This document shows positions 10,399 to 22,786 of a stretch of DNA of 64,000 bases, piece by piece. This stretch comes from Haematobia irritans (taxonomy: Eukaryota; Arthropoda; Insecta; Diptera; Muscidae), in the NCBI RefSeq assembly GCF_050003625.1, contig NC_134398.1:72159635-72223634 (forward strand). The letters run 5' to 3'. Under the pieces are notes generated by a model. The model saw nothing but the letters and a program-made list of their open reading frames with translations. It did not search any database and had not been told where the DNA came from. Every line of letters starts with the position of its first letter. Position 1 is the first letter of the stretch. Made by a program: the position numbers and the translations under genes.

Positions 10399-13166
10399 GT
10401 GTATACGATGGACATTCTGGGTTAAATGAATTAGACGTCACACAAAAAACCTCGAACCTATCGCCTAGAGATTGGCCGGAATACTCGAGGTAGTGATGCA
10501 AATGTTCGTCATATTTTTGGTTTTACTTTAGTGCGAGTGCAGTATTTAACGGGATAGCTGGCACGAAGTGTTACACATTACAACTGATACACTAAAAAAC
10601 AAATACTAAAACCACCCAGGAAATTATCGAACGATTTTTACGATGATTTCCGTTTTCTTAGTAAAAAAATTTTGGTTAATTTTTGGAAAAGTTTAACTAA
10701 ACATTGATTTCAAAAAATATTTTGCGACAAATCCAAGAAAATTTATTAGACATAAATTTACGACGATTTCATAGTATGAACAAAAAAAATTGGAGTTCAA
10801 TATTACAAAAACGTCTTTAGTGCCGAATGCAAGAGTTTAAGATGACGCATTATTGGTAAAATTTACAATTAAAAAAAAATTAAACTTCACTTGTGTATAC
10901 TCGTATTTTGTTCGCCCTTCTTGGTTCATTTAACTAACGTACGTAAAACATTATTAAATTCAAGGAAACGTTTGCAAAAAATAGAGTTAAATTGGCTTTA
11001 GTGCCATAGATGGTTCACTTTTTTCTGAATGTAGATGTTTGCATCGGAGTTCATTTAAAAAAATATTGTTAGAATTTAGAGGTAATTGAGTTCGTATAAG
11101 CGCAGCAACTACTTTGCTCTTCCCGTTTTTCAAATTTTGTTGAATTCTGCCTTCCGGAAGATCGCTGTGACCCAATAAATACTTAGCTTCATTTCCTGAA
11201 ATTTGGGAAATTTTAAATAAAAATGCACTAATATGGGAAATACGACAACACTGTCCAAAACATACGAATTTCCAAACAAAAAACCAATGGCATATAACAA
11301 AGTCCAATGAATATATTATTTTATTATTGTATTATTTTCTCTGGGACAATACTTCGATCGGGTACATTTGCGTTGCGTCCAACGCTGCATTGAATCTCCC
11401 ACCATAACAGTTTCTTTCCCTACCCCTCACAATAAAGGCGAACAGAACAAAAATAAAATAGAACAGAGATTAAATTAAGCATGCAATGATCGACTGCCCT
11501 CATATCACAGCTCACACAAAAAATGGTCATTACCCTCCCACCATTGTGAAATGCGATAGTGGTTGGGTATGTCAAGCCCGAGTCTAATCAGAGATTCAAT
11601 GCCTTGGCTTCTTACAAGGCATGCGAGTATATGTATTTCAAGTGACGAAAAAAGGGATTGCAAACTATGTCTTTTTTGTGTGTGCGTGTGTGTGTGTGTG
11701 TGTGAGGGTTCAGAGGGTGTGCAACTGATAAGATTGATTTTGAGAGTGCAAGAAAGTACTCCCAAGAGATTGTGGTGAAAGAAGTAAAAAATGCTCGTAT
11801 GTTTAACAAATTAATCAAAGGAATATTGACAAGTAAATACGGCATAAAATTCACCATGGATTGTATATGAGAGATTTTCCTAAAGACATGGTCCCTTAAA
11901 TTCGAGTGCAGCGTTAAGTGCCTGAACACAAAACTGTCGAAAAACGTCTAACCAATTAATTATTATTGTTGAAAAAAAAACACAAAATGGAATTTAAAAA
12001 GCGGTTTCTTAGCGTAAATTGCAAGTAAAATGCTCTAAAACCCGAAAAGAAGGTGCTGAAATAGGCCCTTTTAACGGCTGTCACAGTCAAAGAACTGATG
12101 TCTGGTTGTAATTGAAAGTGTAACATAATGGTGAATGGAGGGAATGAGAATGGTCCATAACATTAATTCAATAAGCTTTCTTTCTTTACAATAACATAGT
12201 AACCGATCAAGTTTTTGATCTTCACCTGTTAGCTCAATTTTAATGTAATTGGGAGGGAATTGGAACAGTTTGATTCAAATTGTCTAGATCTATAAGGAAA
12301 GATCAACATCTTTGAATCCAAGTAAACTTGTATATGTTCCTTTGGCGTGTAAATGAAACATTCCATTACAGAACCTCAGTCGCATAACACATGCTGTGTA
12401 TTTAATAATTAGATAAAAATGCAATAATTACAAATGAAATGTAACAATGAGGCTGCGCTATTTAATTAAGTTAATGCAATTCTCGTGTCACATCATTGTT
12501 TGTCAGGAATACGCCCTGTGTAACCAATTTGTTGCAAAAATTGATACTAGCAAAACAAAAACAAATATTTGTTTAAATAGAAAATGCTTTAGTTCGACAT
12601 CATCTAATGAGTTATTAATGTTTTTTGGAATAAGTTTTTCATGAACTTCCTCAGTTTCATTGAGGCTGGTACCTAGTACCAGGTTGGGGTTAGGTAATAA
12701 CGAGGAAATAACGTTCACTCACAACATTTGTATATAAAGGATTGATAAATATATCTAAATATATCTAAATATCTATATTTGGACCAAATCTAAATTTTGA
12801 ACTATATCTAAATTTTGACCAAATAAATACGGCTTTGCTTTTCAGGTAATGTGAGAATGACATTTTAGTCAATATAAGAGCTTATGCGTAACATGAAGAA
12901 GATGGGACATGTATAAGAAGTTGCACTTTAAACACATAATCCAATGGAGAGCTAAATCGACTCACAATTTGATTCTAAGACGATTGATAGTGTCCCTCTA
13001 GTCACGAGAGTAACCAAAAGCCACCAACATCTAGTTCCGAAATTAGCTTTTGGAAATGCCTTATTGATCTGGCTCCATTTCATACTACAGGTAATGTAGA
13101 ATCCAAAAAAGGTATCTAGTTCACAAAATATGTTTTTGTGGCGTACTACTACTAGCTACAGAACTG
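10399..13166. other. Mostly unique intergenic DNA
   Basis: No convincing gene. About 42 bp at 10623-10664 are repeated at 9654-9697 (both contain 'cgaacgatttttacgatgat'). The open frames at 10987-11307 (-) and 11505-11929 (-) lack recognisable domains; the latter run through a GT microsatellite. 12733-12830 has a short 'tatctaaatatatctaaat' direct repeat. Confidence 0.5.
11674..11706. repeat. (GT)n microsatellite
   Basis: About 16 dinucleotide repeats with one gc interruption. Confidence 0.95.
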
Positions 13167-13975
13167 CACTGTTAGAAAAATATGTTTTACATATGTTCCG
13201 ATATAAACAAAATGTGTTTCGGGCAAAATTTTAAAACACAATATATTTAAGTGCAAACATGTAATGTTCCTAAACTAACACTAAATGTTTGGGACATCTA
13301 TGTTAATATGTTAGAATATATTATGTTTGGGGCATGAATGTTTCATAAAAATCATATGTGTGAATGCAAACATATATAAATTTAAAAATTTCGACTAAAC
13401 ATACATATATTGTGATATTTTATTCAAAGCGACAGACAGAGTATAGAGAAAGAAATAGAGATGGAAACCGGCAGAGTTCACGAAAGATATCAACATAACA
13501 CATCGAAAGAATCAAAAGAGAACAATTTCTGTGAAACCGCTTGTAACTGTGTTATGATAAGGCCAAAAATTTGATATGCTTAAGTCTAAATATTATTTAA
13601 TTTGAATAAAGAGATTAGACATTCGGAACCAAGAGAATAGACATTTGAAAAACAAACAGCATATGTTTTCGCTTTGAGAGCAGCATTTTATGTATGTGTG
13701 GACATGTGTTTTCTTATCATTTTGGCATTATGGGCACAATTTTTTTCTTGGTTCGTTAAAAGAAATCAGGGGTCTTCATAAAAATAACGAAAGGGCACTG
13801 TACTCTTTTTAGAGTTAGGACAGTAAAATGAAATAAGGAGGAAATAGTAAAAAATAACAGTGTAAAATGTATAAAAACTAAGTTTAGTTCCTCTTTATTA
13901 ATAAGTAGTCCACGAGGAGTTGACGGACATCTTCAAATATAAAAGCGGAAATTAAGCTCGAGTTTTGCAGCTAAA
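13167..13975 (-). repeat. Dispersed repeat R1, copy 2 (inverted)
   Basis: It starts CACTGTTAGAAAAATATG after TG and runs as the reverse complement of 547-1425. It extends further, into 'gagttttgcagct', which is also seen in the copy near 61560. It has no coding content. Confidence 0.8.
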
Positions 13976-14162
13976 AAAACTATTCACGCCTAAATAAACG
14001 TATGTTTATATTATAAAATTATTTATGTATGTTTATACTCGACTCCACGTTCTTCTTTTGTTAGAGTTTTTGAATTCCTTCCAAATTTTAAAGTTTTGTA
14101 CCAAAAACAGTTTTTTGTTACAAAATTGTTATTTTTGCAATAAAAAAATAATATTTTATATA
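13976..14162. other. Spacer
   Basis: AT-rich spacer between two repeats, containing poly-A/T blocks also found near 18000-18060 and 61100-61160. Confidence 0.4.
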
Positions 14163-15571
14163 TAACAAGTATATACAGCAGTAAGTTCGGCCGGGCCGAA
14201 TCTTAAATACCCACCACCATGAACCAAATATTAGGGTTTCCTTTGAAATTTCAGGAGGGCTTGAGGACTTGAGGACACTTCCCGAAGATAAATTTAAAGA
14301 TTTCACCTATGAAGACTATATCACATTCTGGATTTATAAGAACCATTTTGTTTGAGTTTTAGAGGAATCATTAACATCTCTTGTAAGTGTGCAAGAAAAT
14401 TATAAAATAACGTCTTGATTTGAAATCTTAAATCTGTAGAAGTAAAATCTGGAAATTTTACATTAAGTTTCAAGCAATTTTCATGATCAGTGCGCCTTCT
14501 ACACCCTCAAGAAGTGAAGTCGGTCTATATGGAGGTATTACCAAATGGACCGATAAAAACTTGATCCGATACACGTTTTTGTGAGCCTAAAATACCAGAA
14601 TATTTACAATTTCAGGCATATCAGATAAAAACTACGGTTTCTAGAAACCCAAGGAGTTAAATCGGGAGATCGTTCTTATGGGGGCTATACTAAAATATGG
14701 ACCGATACTCACCATTTTCGGCACACCTCTTTGTGACCCGAAAATACCTCTAGATTTCCAATTTCAGGCAAATAGGATAAAAACTTCGGATTCTAGAAGC
14801 CCAAGAAGTAAAATTCGGAAATCGATCTATATGGGGGCTATACCAAAATATGGACCGATACTCACCATTTTCGGCACACCTCTTTATGGTCCTAAAATAC
14901 CTCTAGATTTCCAATTTCAGACAAATTGGACAAAAATTACGGTTTCTATAAGCCCAAGACCCCAAATCGGGAGACCGGTCTATATGGGGGCTATACCAAA
15001 ATATGGACCGATACTCACAATTTTTGGCACACGTTTTTGTGGTCCTACAATACCTCTAGATTTCCAATTTCAGACAAATTGGACAAAAATTACGGTTTCT
15101 ATAAGCCCAAGACCCCAAATCGGGAGATCGGTCTATATGGGGGCTATACCAAAATATGGACCGATACTCACAATTTTTAGCACACGTATTTGTGGTCCTA
15201 CAATACCTCTATATTTCCAATTTCAGGTAAATTGAATAAAAACTGCGGTTTCTATAAGCCCAAGAAGTAAAATCGGGAGATCGGTCTATATGGGGGCTAT
15301 ACCAAAACGTGGACCGATACTCACCATTTTTGGCACACCTCTTTATGGTCATAAAATACCTCCAGATTTCAAATTTCAGGCAAATTGGATAAAAACTACG
15401 ATTTCTATAAGCCCAAGACCCCAAATCGGGAGGTCGGTTTATATGGGGACTATATCAAAACCTGGACCGATATAGCCCATCTTCGAACTTGACCTGCCTG
15501 CAGACAAAAGACGAGCTTGTGCAAAATTTCAGCACGATTGCTTCATTATTGAAGACTGTAGCGTGATTACA

Positions 15572-15621
<50 letters not shown>

Positions 15622-15776
15622 GGACAGACGGACATCGTTATATCGTCTTAGAATTTCTCCCTGATCAAGAATATATATACTTTATATAGTCGGAAATCGA
15701 TATTTCGATGTGTTACAAACGGAATGACAAACTTATTATACCCCCGTCACCATTCTATGGTGGTGGGTATAAAAAT
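14163..15776 (+). repeat. 153-bp-array repeat family member with six exact-period units
   Basis: Left end acaagtatatac...'ggccgggccgaatc', right end 'ggtggtgggtataaaaa'. Inside, 'atgggggctat' recurs at 14678, 14831, 14984, 15137, 15290 and 15443, an exact 153-bp period. Because 153 is a multiple of three, an open frame of 185 codons runs through it with a 51-residue repeat (MGAIPKYGPILTIFGT). I take the frame as a by-product of the period, not a gene. Near its ends, 'acccaccaccat' pairs with 'atggtggtgggt' as subterminal inverted repeats. Confidence 0.85.
15571..15630. repeat. (ACAG)n microsatellite
   Basis: A run of acagacag tetramers grading into acggacag, inside the 3' part of the 153-bp-array repeat. 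The family's other copies have a single short cagacagacgg here, so this is an expansion of a family feature. Confidence 0.95.
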
Positions 15777-16470
15777 CAGTCAATTTCGTTTATATGAAGC
15801 ACTGTTACTGACTATAAATCTTTAATAACCCACATTTCGAAGTTTCATTATAAAAATTGAATATAGTATAAATATAAATGTGTAAATTAAAAAAAAGTGT
15901 TCGGTCGGAGCAAGGATTGAACCCACGACCCTTTGCATGCAAGGTAGACATGCTAACCCCTGCTCCACGTGGCAAACAAATGTATGTTTCTGTTAAATAA
16001 TGTTATGTTTGCATGGGCTCGTGGGCGCTGCAAACTATGCTATATAAATGTAACTTATAACGATAATTATCTACTGGTGATTATAACAGCTACGTAGCCC
16101 ATTGGATATTGTGTTGGCTTACAAACTGTATGGTCCTCGGTTCGATTCTCCGTGCAGGCGAAAGGTAAAATTTAAAAAATTTATAAAAGTGAATAATTTC
16201 TTCAATATTATTTGTATTACAGAAAAAGGTGCCAAGAACTAAAATATTTCGTGGAAGTGAAAATTACGAGTATGTTAGGGAATGAGCAAATCGTCTTTGC
16301 GAAAAATTGTTCCAATCATATAATATTTTTGGGCTCAAAATGCTTCCAAACATATAATATGTTCACATAAAACAAACATATTAATGTTTCGGCAGTATCC
16401 AATAATATATGTGCTTTCTGCAAAATATGTTTGGAACATATGTTAAAGAAGCGATTTTTTTTTGGGGGGT
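15777..16470. repeat. Composite repeat R3 with two different tRNA-like modules, copy 1
   Basis: It contains an inverted SINE-type head (15893-15977, 'gaacccacgaccctttgc') and a second, differently sequenced tRNA-like module on the + strand (16082-16167, 'ctcggttcgattctccgtgc'). The block from about 16010 recurs inverted at 60197-60850 in the same order, and the 15777-15900 part resembles 18060-18240 and 61000-61140. It ends near 'gaagcgatttttttt', matching the opposite end at 60210. No coding frame. Confidence 0.65.
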
Positions 16471-17030
16471 GTGGGCTCAAGTAATGCTATAGAGAATGCT
16501 TTAATGACGAAAACAAGAAATCCATGTACAAATTTCACAATTTACTTCATGATTTTTTTTCAAATAGAGACATAAAAAAAAACAAAGTACAGCTATTCTT
16601 GCGTTGAAGGGATACCTGTATTAAAAGTCAGTCGAGTTCTATTGGTCAGTTCATTCGCACCAAATAAGAGTGAGTAAAATAAAGGTGTAAATATGAAAAA
16701 TATTTAAAATCTGTGTACAGGTAGTAAAGAAATATTAATGTAACAAAAAGTCAATTTCTTAAAAAAGTCAAAATATGTGGCAGTGATTAAATTGACATTT
16801 TTGTAAAAATATATTTTTATCTATCGGTTTCAAAACTGTTTACATTTTTAGGAGAACTGAAATTGATGGTGGAATAACATACATATTTTGAAACATATAT
16901 TGGAACATATTTTAAGGAGAATTTTATATTTTGTTAAATAAAAACCATTGTATTGACAATTAAACTATTTTCTTCAGAATAAATACGTATTCCGAAAAAA
17001 CTGGTACTATAACTGGTTTCACCACTAAAC
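16471..17030. other. Unclassified intergenic DNA
   Basis: No gene or family match seen. Confidence 0.4.
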
Positions 17031-17094
17031 ACCCAGAAAAAAGTGACCCATTCTTTAAGTTAAAATGAACTCATTGTGAAGAAAGTTGAACTTG

Positions 17095-17400
17095 AAAGTT
17101 GAAGTTAAATTTTAAAATAGTTATAAAATCGATATAAAAATAATTTCATCTACATTGCAGAAAAAAAGGTGCTAAGAACTAGGAAACCTCGAGGAAGTGA
17201 GAAAGATGTGAGGAAAGATGCAAAAAAGCTAGACGAGTTTTTTTGGAATTAGTATGAAATTGTTTTACATACTGTAAAAGATTTAACGTCTATCACAAAA
17301 AATATATACTTTTCTTCCAAACAAACTTCCTTACCAAAGGGAAACCATATTTGTTTGTCTAAAAATTCGTTTGGGAGGAAATAATTATTTTTTTGCGTGT
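17095..17400. repeat. Direct repeat, copy 1 (partner at 18320-18640)
   Basis: 'gttataaaatcgatataaaa', 'aggaaacctcgaggaagtga' and the following ~200 bp recur nearly unchanged about 1.2 kb downstream. The preceding 17031-17095 starts CACCCAGAAAAAAGTGACCC, also seen at 25646. Confidence 0.85.
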
Positions 17401-18319
17401 ATGGTATAAAAAGATCATTCAATATAGATCATTCAATATCCCACTCCAAATGACGTAATCTCAAAATTCTTCAAATTCAGACTAAAAATCGTCAACTCTT
17501 CATTTTTACTGTTGGTCCTAAAAATCTCTAAAATAAATCATTTATGGCAACACTGCATGTGAATCTTATAGGCACCAACGCAAAAGAAATTCATACAGTC
17601 AAGTATTAGATTATAGGGCACACACAAACGCATTTAATGAAACTTCACTTAAAAAAAAAAAACAAACCACTTTATTAAAAAATTAAATACTGTGTCCCAA
17701 ATTCAACATATATTAACCAAAATCTTCACAATATTTGAAATGGGATTTCCGTTCGCGGTTACTTCCAATGATGGAGATCTATGTTTTCTAGAAGTACGAT
17801 GGATCGAATCGAACCACTTTAATGCCCACCGCCTTAAAATTCTATTTGTTATTATTTTCTTTTTAATTATATTTTAAGTACTCGATCCTCCGATTTGGCT
17901 TCTTGAGCGATTAAGTTAGTAAGCTTTGTCAAAAGGTCTAGCATTTTTGACCAGCCTTCATATGTACCGAAATCGTATTTCTTTTGTTGGAGTTTTTGAA
18001 TTTCTTCGAAAATTTCAAATTTTTTATTACAAAATTTTTATTTTGCTATAAAAAAATAAAATAATTTTTGATCCAAATATACGGTCCATTTCATTTATAT
18101 CTAACACTGTTCTTTTCCGACATTAAGTCTTTAATAAGACACATTTTGAAGTTTCATAGTAAAAATGTACTATATTAATATGTAATGTCGAACATATTTT
18201 CAGAATCTTCTGAACATTTTTGGAATATATATAAAAGGAAACTTTTTTGTGTTCGGTCGAAGCAGGGATTGAACCCACTACCTTTTGTGTGCAAGGCAAG
18301 TTGCCCACTGGATAGTGTG
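17401..18319. repeat. Spacer plus partial R3 repeat with an inverted SINE head
   Basis: 17740-17850 resembles a degraded left end of the 153-bp-array family ('cgatggatcgaatcgaacca', 'gcccaccgcc'). 17985-18320 matches the 15780-15980 part of R3 and contains an inverted tRNA-like head (18250-18310). The short minus-strand frame across it is SINE sequence. Confidence 0.55.
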
Positions 18320-18640
18320 TTGAAAGTTAAAATTTAAAAATAGTTATAAAATCGATATAAAAATAATTTCATCTACATTGCAGAAAAAAGGTGCTAAGAA
18401 CTAGGAAACCTCGAGGAAGTGAGAAAGATGTGAGGAAAGATGCAAAAAACTAGAAGATTTTTTTTTGAGTTAGTATGAAATTGTTTTAACAAACTGTAAA
18501 AGATTTAACGTTTATCACAAAAAATATATACTTTTCTTCCAAACAAACTTCCTTACCAACAAAAGCAAAGGGAAACGATATTTGTTTGTCTAAAAATTCG
18601 TTTGGGAGGAATGAATTATTTTTTGCTTGTAGATATCTTT
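18320..18640. repeat. Direct repeat, copy 2 (partner at 17095-17400)
   Basis: Near-identical to 17095-17400, with small indels such as an extra 'caaaagca' before 'aagggaaacgatat'. Confidence 0.85.
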
Positions 18641-19285
18641 TAGACCCCTAAAATTCAAATGTGAAATTTAGTGTTCTTTGGCACACATAAATAAATTATA
18701 TAATTTATATAGGTCCATTGTTTGGTACCCTGCATCACAGAATTACGTATGGAGTGTTATTCGAATGGGATTTAGTTACATTACCCGGAGTCTAGGGTGA
18801 TGAATAATGGTGGACTCGTAGACGACACCACAGTCCCGCATGGAGCTATATTAAACCTCGAAATGTGTCGTTCGTTTTTATAAAAAGTTATGGCTTAATA
18901 TAAACGAATTGGACTGTGAATGTAGTTTGTAACAAAATATTTTTGTTTTTTGTAAAAAAAGTTTACACTCTTTGAAAAACTTAAAAACAAAAACTGAAAC
19001 AAAAGAATAAAGAACATTTCATTCCAAAACGTTGTAGTTCTTCGCGTATAAGAATAACACGTTTCTCTGTGAATTCAACACAAAGAATACCCATGGTATT
19101 TTTTTATTTTGCTCTTTGCAAAACCTAATAAACGCTTCATTGGAATGAAAATCAAAAATTTTGTATTCGTTATGGTTGTCACCATAAGAACCTTTAAAAA
19201 AAGGGAAATAAAATAATGGAAGTGCACATTTGTCATTTTGTTTTTCTTTGTCTAGTACATATTTTATTATACAGTTTATTTATTT
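18641..19285. other. Unclassified, apparently single-copy DNA
   Basis: No family match inside this window. It lies immediately downstream (minus sense) of a small open frame and includes possible AATAAA signals at 19258-19280 for that strand. Confidence 0.4.
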
Positions 19286-19552
19286 TTAAACTTTATGTTT
19301 ACGCAAAAAATCCATTATTTTCCAAAAGCCTTTGGGTTTTTCATGTTCTGGTCTTAAATAATCATACATGAAGTTGTCGTTGTTGTTGCTTTTACAATTT
19401 GTTTGCATATTTTGCGATAAAGCAAACAAAGCGGCTTTACTATTTGCTCGGGCGAAACATAAATGAGGGATCATGTCTGGAATTAATTTTGATAAAGTAC
19501 TGTCGTCGTACTGTCTTTTCATGGATACAAAAACTACAGACAGTAGCAACAT
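19286..19552 (-). CDS. Unrecognised 88-residue open frame, possible last exon of a host gene
   Basis: I do not recognise this protein. The frame is ATG-initiated and of mixed composition (several K, N, D, R and H) rather than the AT-driven bias of the other short frames nearby. It ends in a basic tract (GFWKIMDFLRKHKV). The stop is followed within ~35 bases by AATAAA-like signals on the same strand. The sequence is not repeated elsewhere in the window, and the surrounding ~900 bp also looks single copy. An acceptor-like 'ttattgtag' lies about 70 bases upstream of the ATG, so it could be a terminal exon with the start elsewhere. No signal peptide or domain is evident. It may equally be a chance frame. 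Confidence 0.3.
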   Translation of the reverse strand: MLLLSVVFVSMKRQYDDSTLSKLIPDMIPHLCFARANSKAALFALSQNMQTNCKSNNNDNFMYDYLRPEHEKPKGFWKIMDFLRKHKV

Positions 19553-19776
19553 TCAATTGAGTAGCCGTGACGAAAAATCAGTGACAACTTCATAAAAAAA
19601 TCCATACCCTACAATAACGAGCGGTGATTTTGTGAGACACATACACCCTGATAGTTAAATTAATTTATTGATATTATAAGAATGTACACTGAAAAAAGCA
19701 TGCCCGGTTCCAAAGATTTTGTCTTTACTTTAAAAATGGTGGTATTGATTCCTACCAAAGAAGCGGAGAGTACAAG

Positions 19777-20384
19777 ATCCAAAGATTTTGACCTTCGTTT
19801 AAGGATTTTGGTATTGATTCCGAGCCAATGATGCGGGTAATTTAAAATAAGGACATTTTTTTGCGGCCTATATGGCTTTAAATCTAGGATCAATAAAATT
19901 AAAATTAGGATACAGATCTCATTTATCCAATGTTCATTCTATTTTTCCGGTATATTAATAAAGCTATTCACCTACAAACAAATGCCAATTTAAAAATCCA
20001 ATTAAAAAATATTTTCTTAATTCCAAAAAAACTTTAAACCAAAACTTTAAGTATTAGCCTATATTTGAAGCGTTTTTATCTTAAATCTAAAGATTCAATA
20101 TTTCAGTTAATTTAAGGACGATTTCTTTAAATCAAAAATGTGTTTCTTTACTTTAACGAAAATTTGCCTTAGTTTAACGTCATGCAACTTTAAGGGACGC
20201 AAATTTTCAAAATGTGTGTCCTAAATTTAATGAAAAAAATGTCTGAAGCAATGGTTATAAACTTTCTTTTAATTGTAATTTCATTATTTTAAAGAAATTT
20301 GTCCTTAATAGTGTGTAAATTGCGCATCCTAAAATTGCAATCTCAATTTTAGTCTTTTATATCACGTAAATATTTTTTTCAGTG
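19777..20384. mobile_element. Nested CACTG-ended element, subfamily B, left end lost
   Basis: The right end tatttttttcagtg at 20384 is followed by TA. The left end lacks its first bases and starts within 'atccaaagattttgacc', as judged against 25269. Related fragments are at 25269, 38650-38780, 47935-48240, 53530-53765 and 59560-59750. An open frame across the left part is incidental. Confidence 0.65.
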
Positions 20385-21006
20385 TACTTTTAATACACAA
20401 TTCTCGTTTAAATTTGGGTTTTGTGCTCTTGCTTTTAGGAAACAAATTTTAATTGTTCGCTTTTCAGCTTTTTTTCTTCATGTGCTATCAAAGTCGTTTA
20501 AAAAAAGGGTTAACGACAACTTTATTTTTCAAATTAAGACTCGACTTCCAGTAGAAATTATGCTATTTTTGAAGTAAAAAACGTCTTTACAATAAAGTGT
20601 TGAAAAAACATGTCCTATATTTGAACGACTTTTTGCTTTGTAGTTGAGATGCAAAAAGACAACAAATTTAAAGACAATTTCATTATATTTCACATATTTC
20701 CTTTCATGTTATGATACCCATTTTTAAGTCAAATTACTTAATTATAAGGACAATGCGACTTCATTGAAAAGTTTTTCGACTTTTGGACAAGGAAAAAAAA
20801 ACTTTGTATTAGAGAAATGCGCCTTCTATGCTAAGTATTTTTTTTCTTTTTTTATTCCTTTATTTTCTTATAGTAGTTAACATCTCATAATTATTTTACA
20901 TATAATTTACAAAAAATACAGAAATGGTAACAAAAAGAAACCTTAATTCTTTAACATGGTATATACACATATTGGAAGAGGGAATAAAAATTAAAAAAAA
21001 AAAAAA

Positions 21007-22660
21007 AAACAAGTATAAACGGCCGTAAGTTCGGCCAGGCCGAATCTTATGTACCCTACACCATGGATTGCGTAGAAACTTCTACGAAAGACTGTCATCC
21101 ACAATCGAATTACTTGGGTTGTGGTATCTTAAATCGTTTTCTAAATTGTGAGTTAGTCCATACGTGGTATACATTAGACAAAAAAAAAAATGTGTAGGTA
21201 AGTCCTCAAATAATTACGGATCGATATGGACTTTTGCACGGTACGTAGGGAGCCAGAATTGACATATGGGGGTCGCTTATATGGGGGCTATATACAATTA
21301 GTGATATGGATCTGAGGGCTATATATAACTATAAACCGATATGGACCTAGCTAGGCATGGTTGTTAACGGCCATATACTAGCACAATGTACCAAATTTCA
21401 ACTGACTCGGATGAAATTTGCTCCTCCAAGAGGCTCCAAAACCAAATCTCGGGATCGGTTTATATGGGGGCTATATGTGATTATGGACTGATATGGACCA
21501 CTTTTGGCATGGTTGTTAAATATCATATACTATACACGTACAAAATTTCAACCAGATCGGATAAATTTTGCTTCTCCAAAAGGCACCGGAGGTCAAATCT
21601 GGGGATCGGTTTATATGGGTGCTATATATAATTATGGACTGATATGAACCAATTCCTGCATGGTTGTTGGATACCATATACTAACATCACATACCAAATT
21701 TCAACCGAATCGGATGAATTTTGCTCTTCCAAGGGGCTCCGGAGGTCAAATCTGGGGATCGGTTTATATGGGGGCTATATATAATTATGGACCGATGTGG
21801 ACCAATTTTTGCATGGTTGTTAGAGACCATATACTAACACCATGTACCAAATTCCAGCCGGATCGGATGAAATTTGCTTCTCTTAGAGGCCTCGCAAGCC
21901 AAATCGGGGGATCGGTTTATATGAAGGCTATATATAATTATGGACCGATGTGGACCACTTTTTGCATGGTTGTTAGAGACCATATACTAACACCATGTAC
22001 CAAATTTCAGCCGGATCGGATGAAATTTGCTTCACTTAGACGCCTCGCAAGCCAAATCGGGGGATCGGTTTATATGGGGGCTATATATAATTATGGACCG
22101 ATGTGGACCAATCTTTGCATGGTTGTTAGAGACCATAGACTAACACCATGTACCAAATTCCAGCCGGATCGGATGAAATTTGCTTCTCTTAGAGGCCTCG
22201 CAAGCCAAATCGGGGAATCGGTTTATATGGGGGCTATATATAATTATGGACCGATGTGAACCAATTTTTGCGTGGTTGTTAGAGACCATATACTAACACC
22301 ATGTACCAAATTTCAGCCGGATCGGATGGAATTTGCTTCTCTTAGAGGCCTCGCAAGCCAAATTTGGGGGTCCGTTTATATGGGGGCTATACGTAAAAGT
22401 GGACCGATATGGCCCATTTGCAATACCATCCGACCTACATCAATAACAACTACTTGTGCCAAGTTTCAAGTCGATAGCTTGTTTCGTTCGGAAGTTAGCG
22501 TGATTTCAACGGACGGACGGACATGCTCAGATCGACTCAGAATTTCACCACGACCCAGAATATATATACTTTATGGGGTCTTAGAGCAATATTTCGATGT
22601 GTTACAAACGGAATGACAAAGTTAATATACCCCCCATCCTATGGTGGAGGGTATAAAAAA
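21007..22660 (+). repeat. 153-bp-array repeat family member, nested in the LINE
   Basis: Left end aacaagtataaacggccg with 'ggccaggccgaatctt'; right end gttacaaacggaatgaca...'ggtggagggtataaaaa'. The internal units (catggttgttagagaccata...tatatgggggctatata) have an exact 153-bp period; starts at 21660, 21813, 21966, 22119 and 22272 keep one phase. A frame of 199 codons with a 51-residue repeat (YMGAIYNYGPMW) results. I regard it as non-genic. Confidence 0.85.
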
Positions 22661-22786
22661 AACACTTTACCGAAGGAAAATACTACTAATTAAAACCTTC
22701 GAATGCAATTGAATTTATAATTTTATGGTTAATTCTAGACATCCTACTGATTAACCTATTGAATATTTTTTATTAAAGTACATATT

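Noticed and set aside
14678..15235. 185-codon and similar frames with 51-residue repeats
   Set aside because: They arise because the repeat period (153) is a multiple of three. Units overlap in two frames, have no start context, and lie between transposon-like ends.
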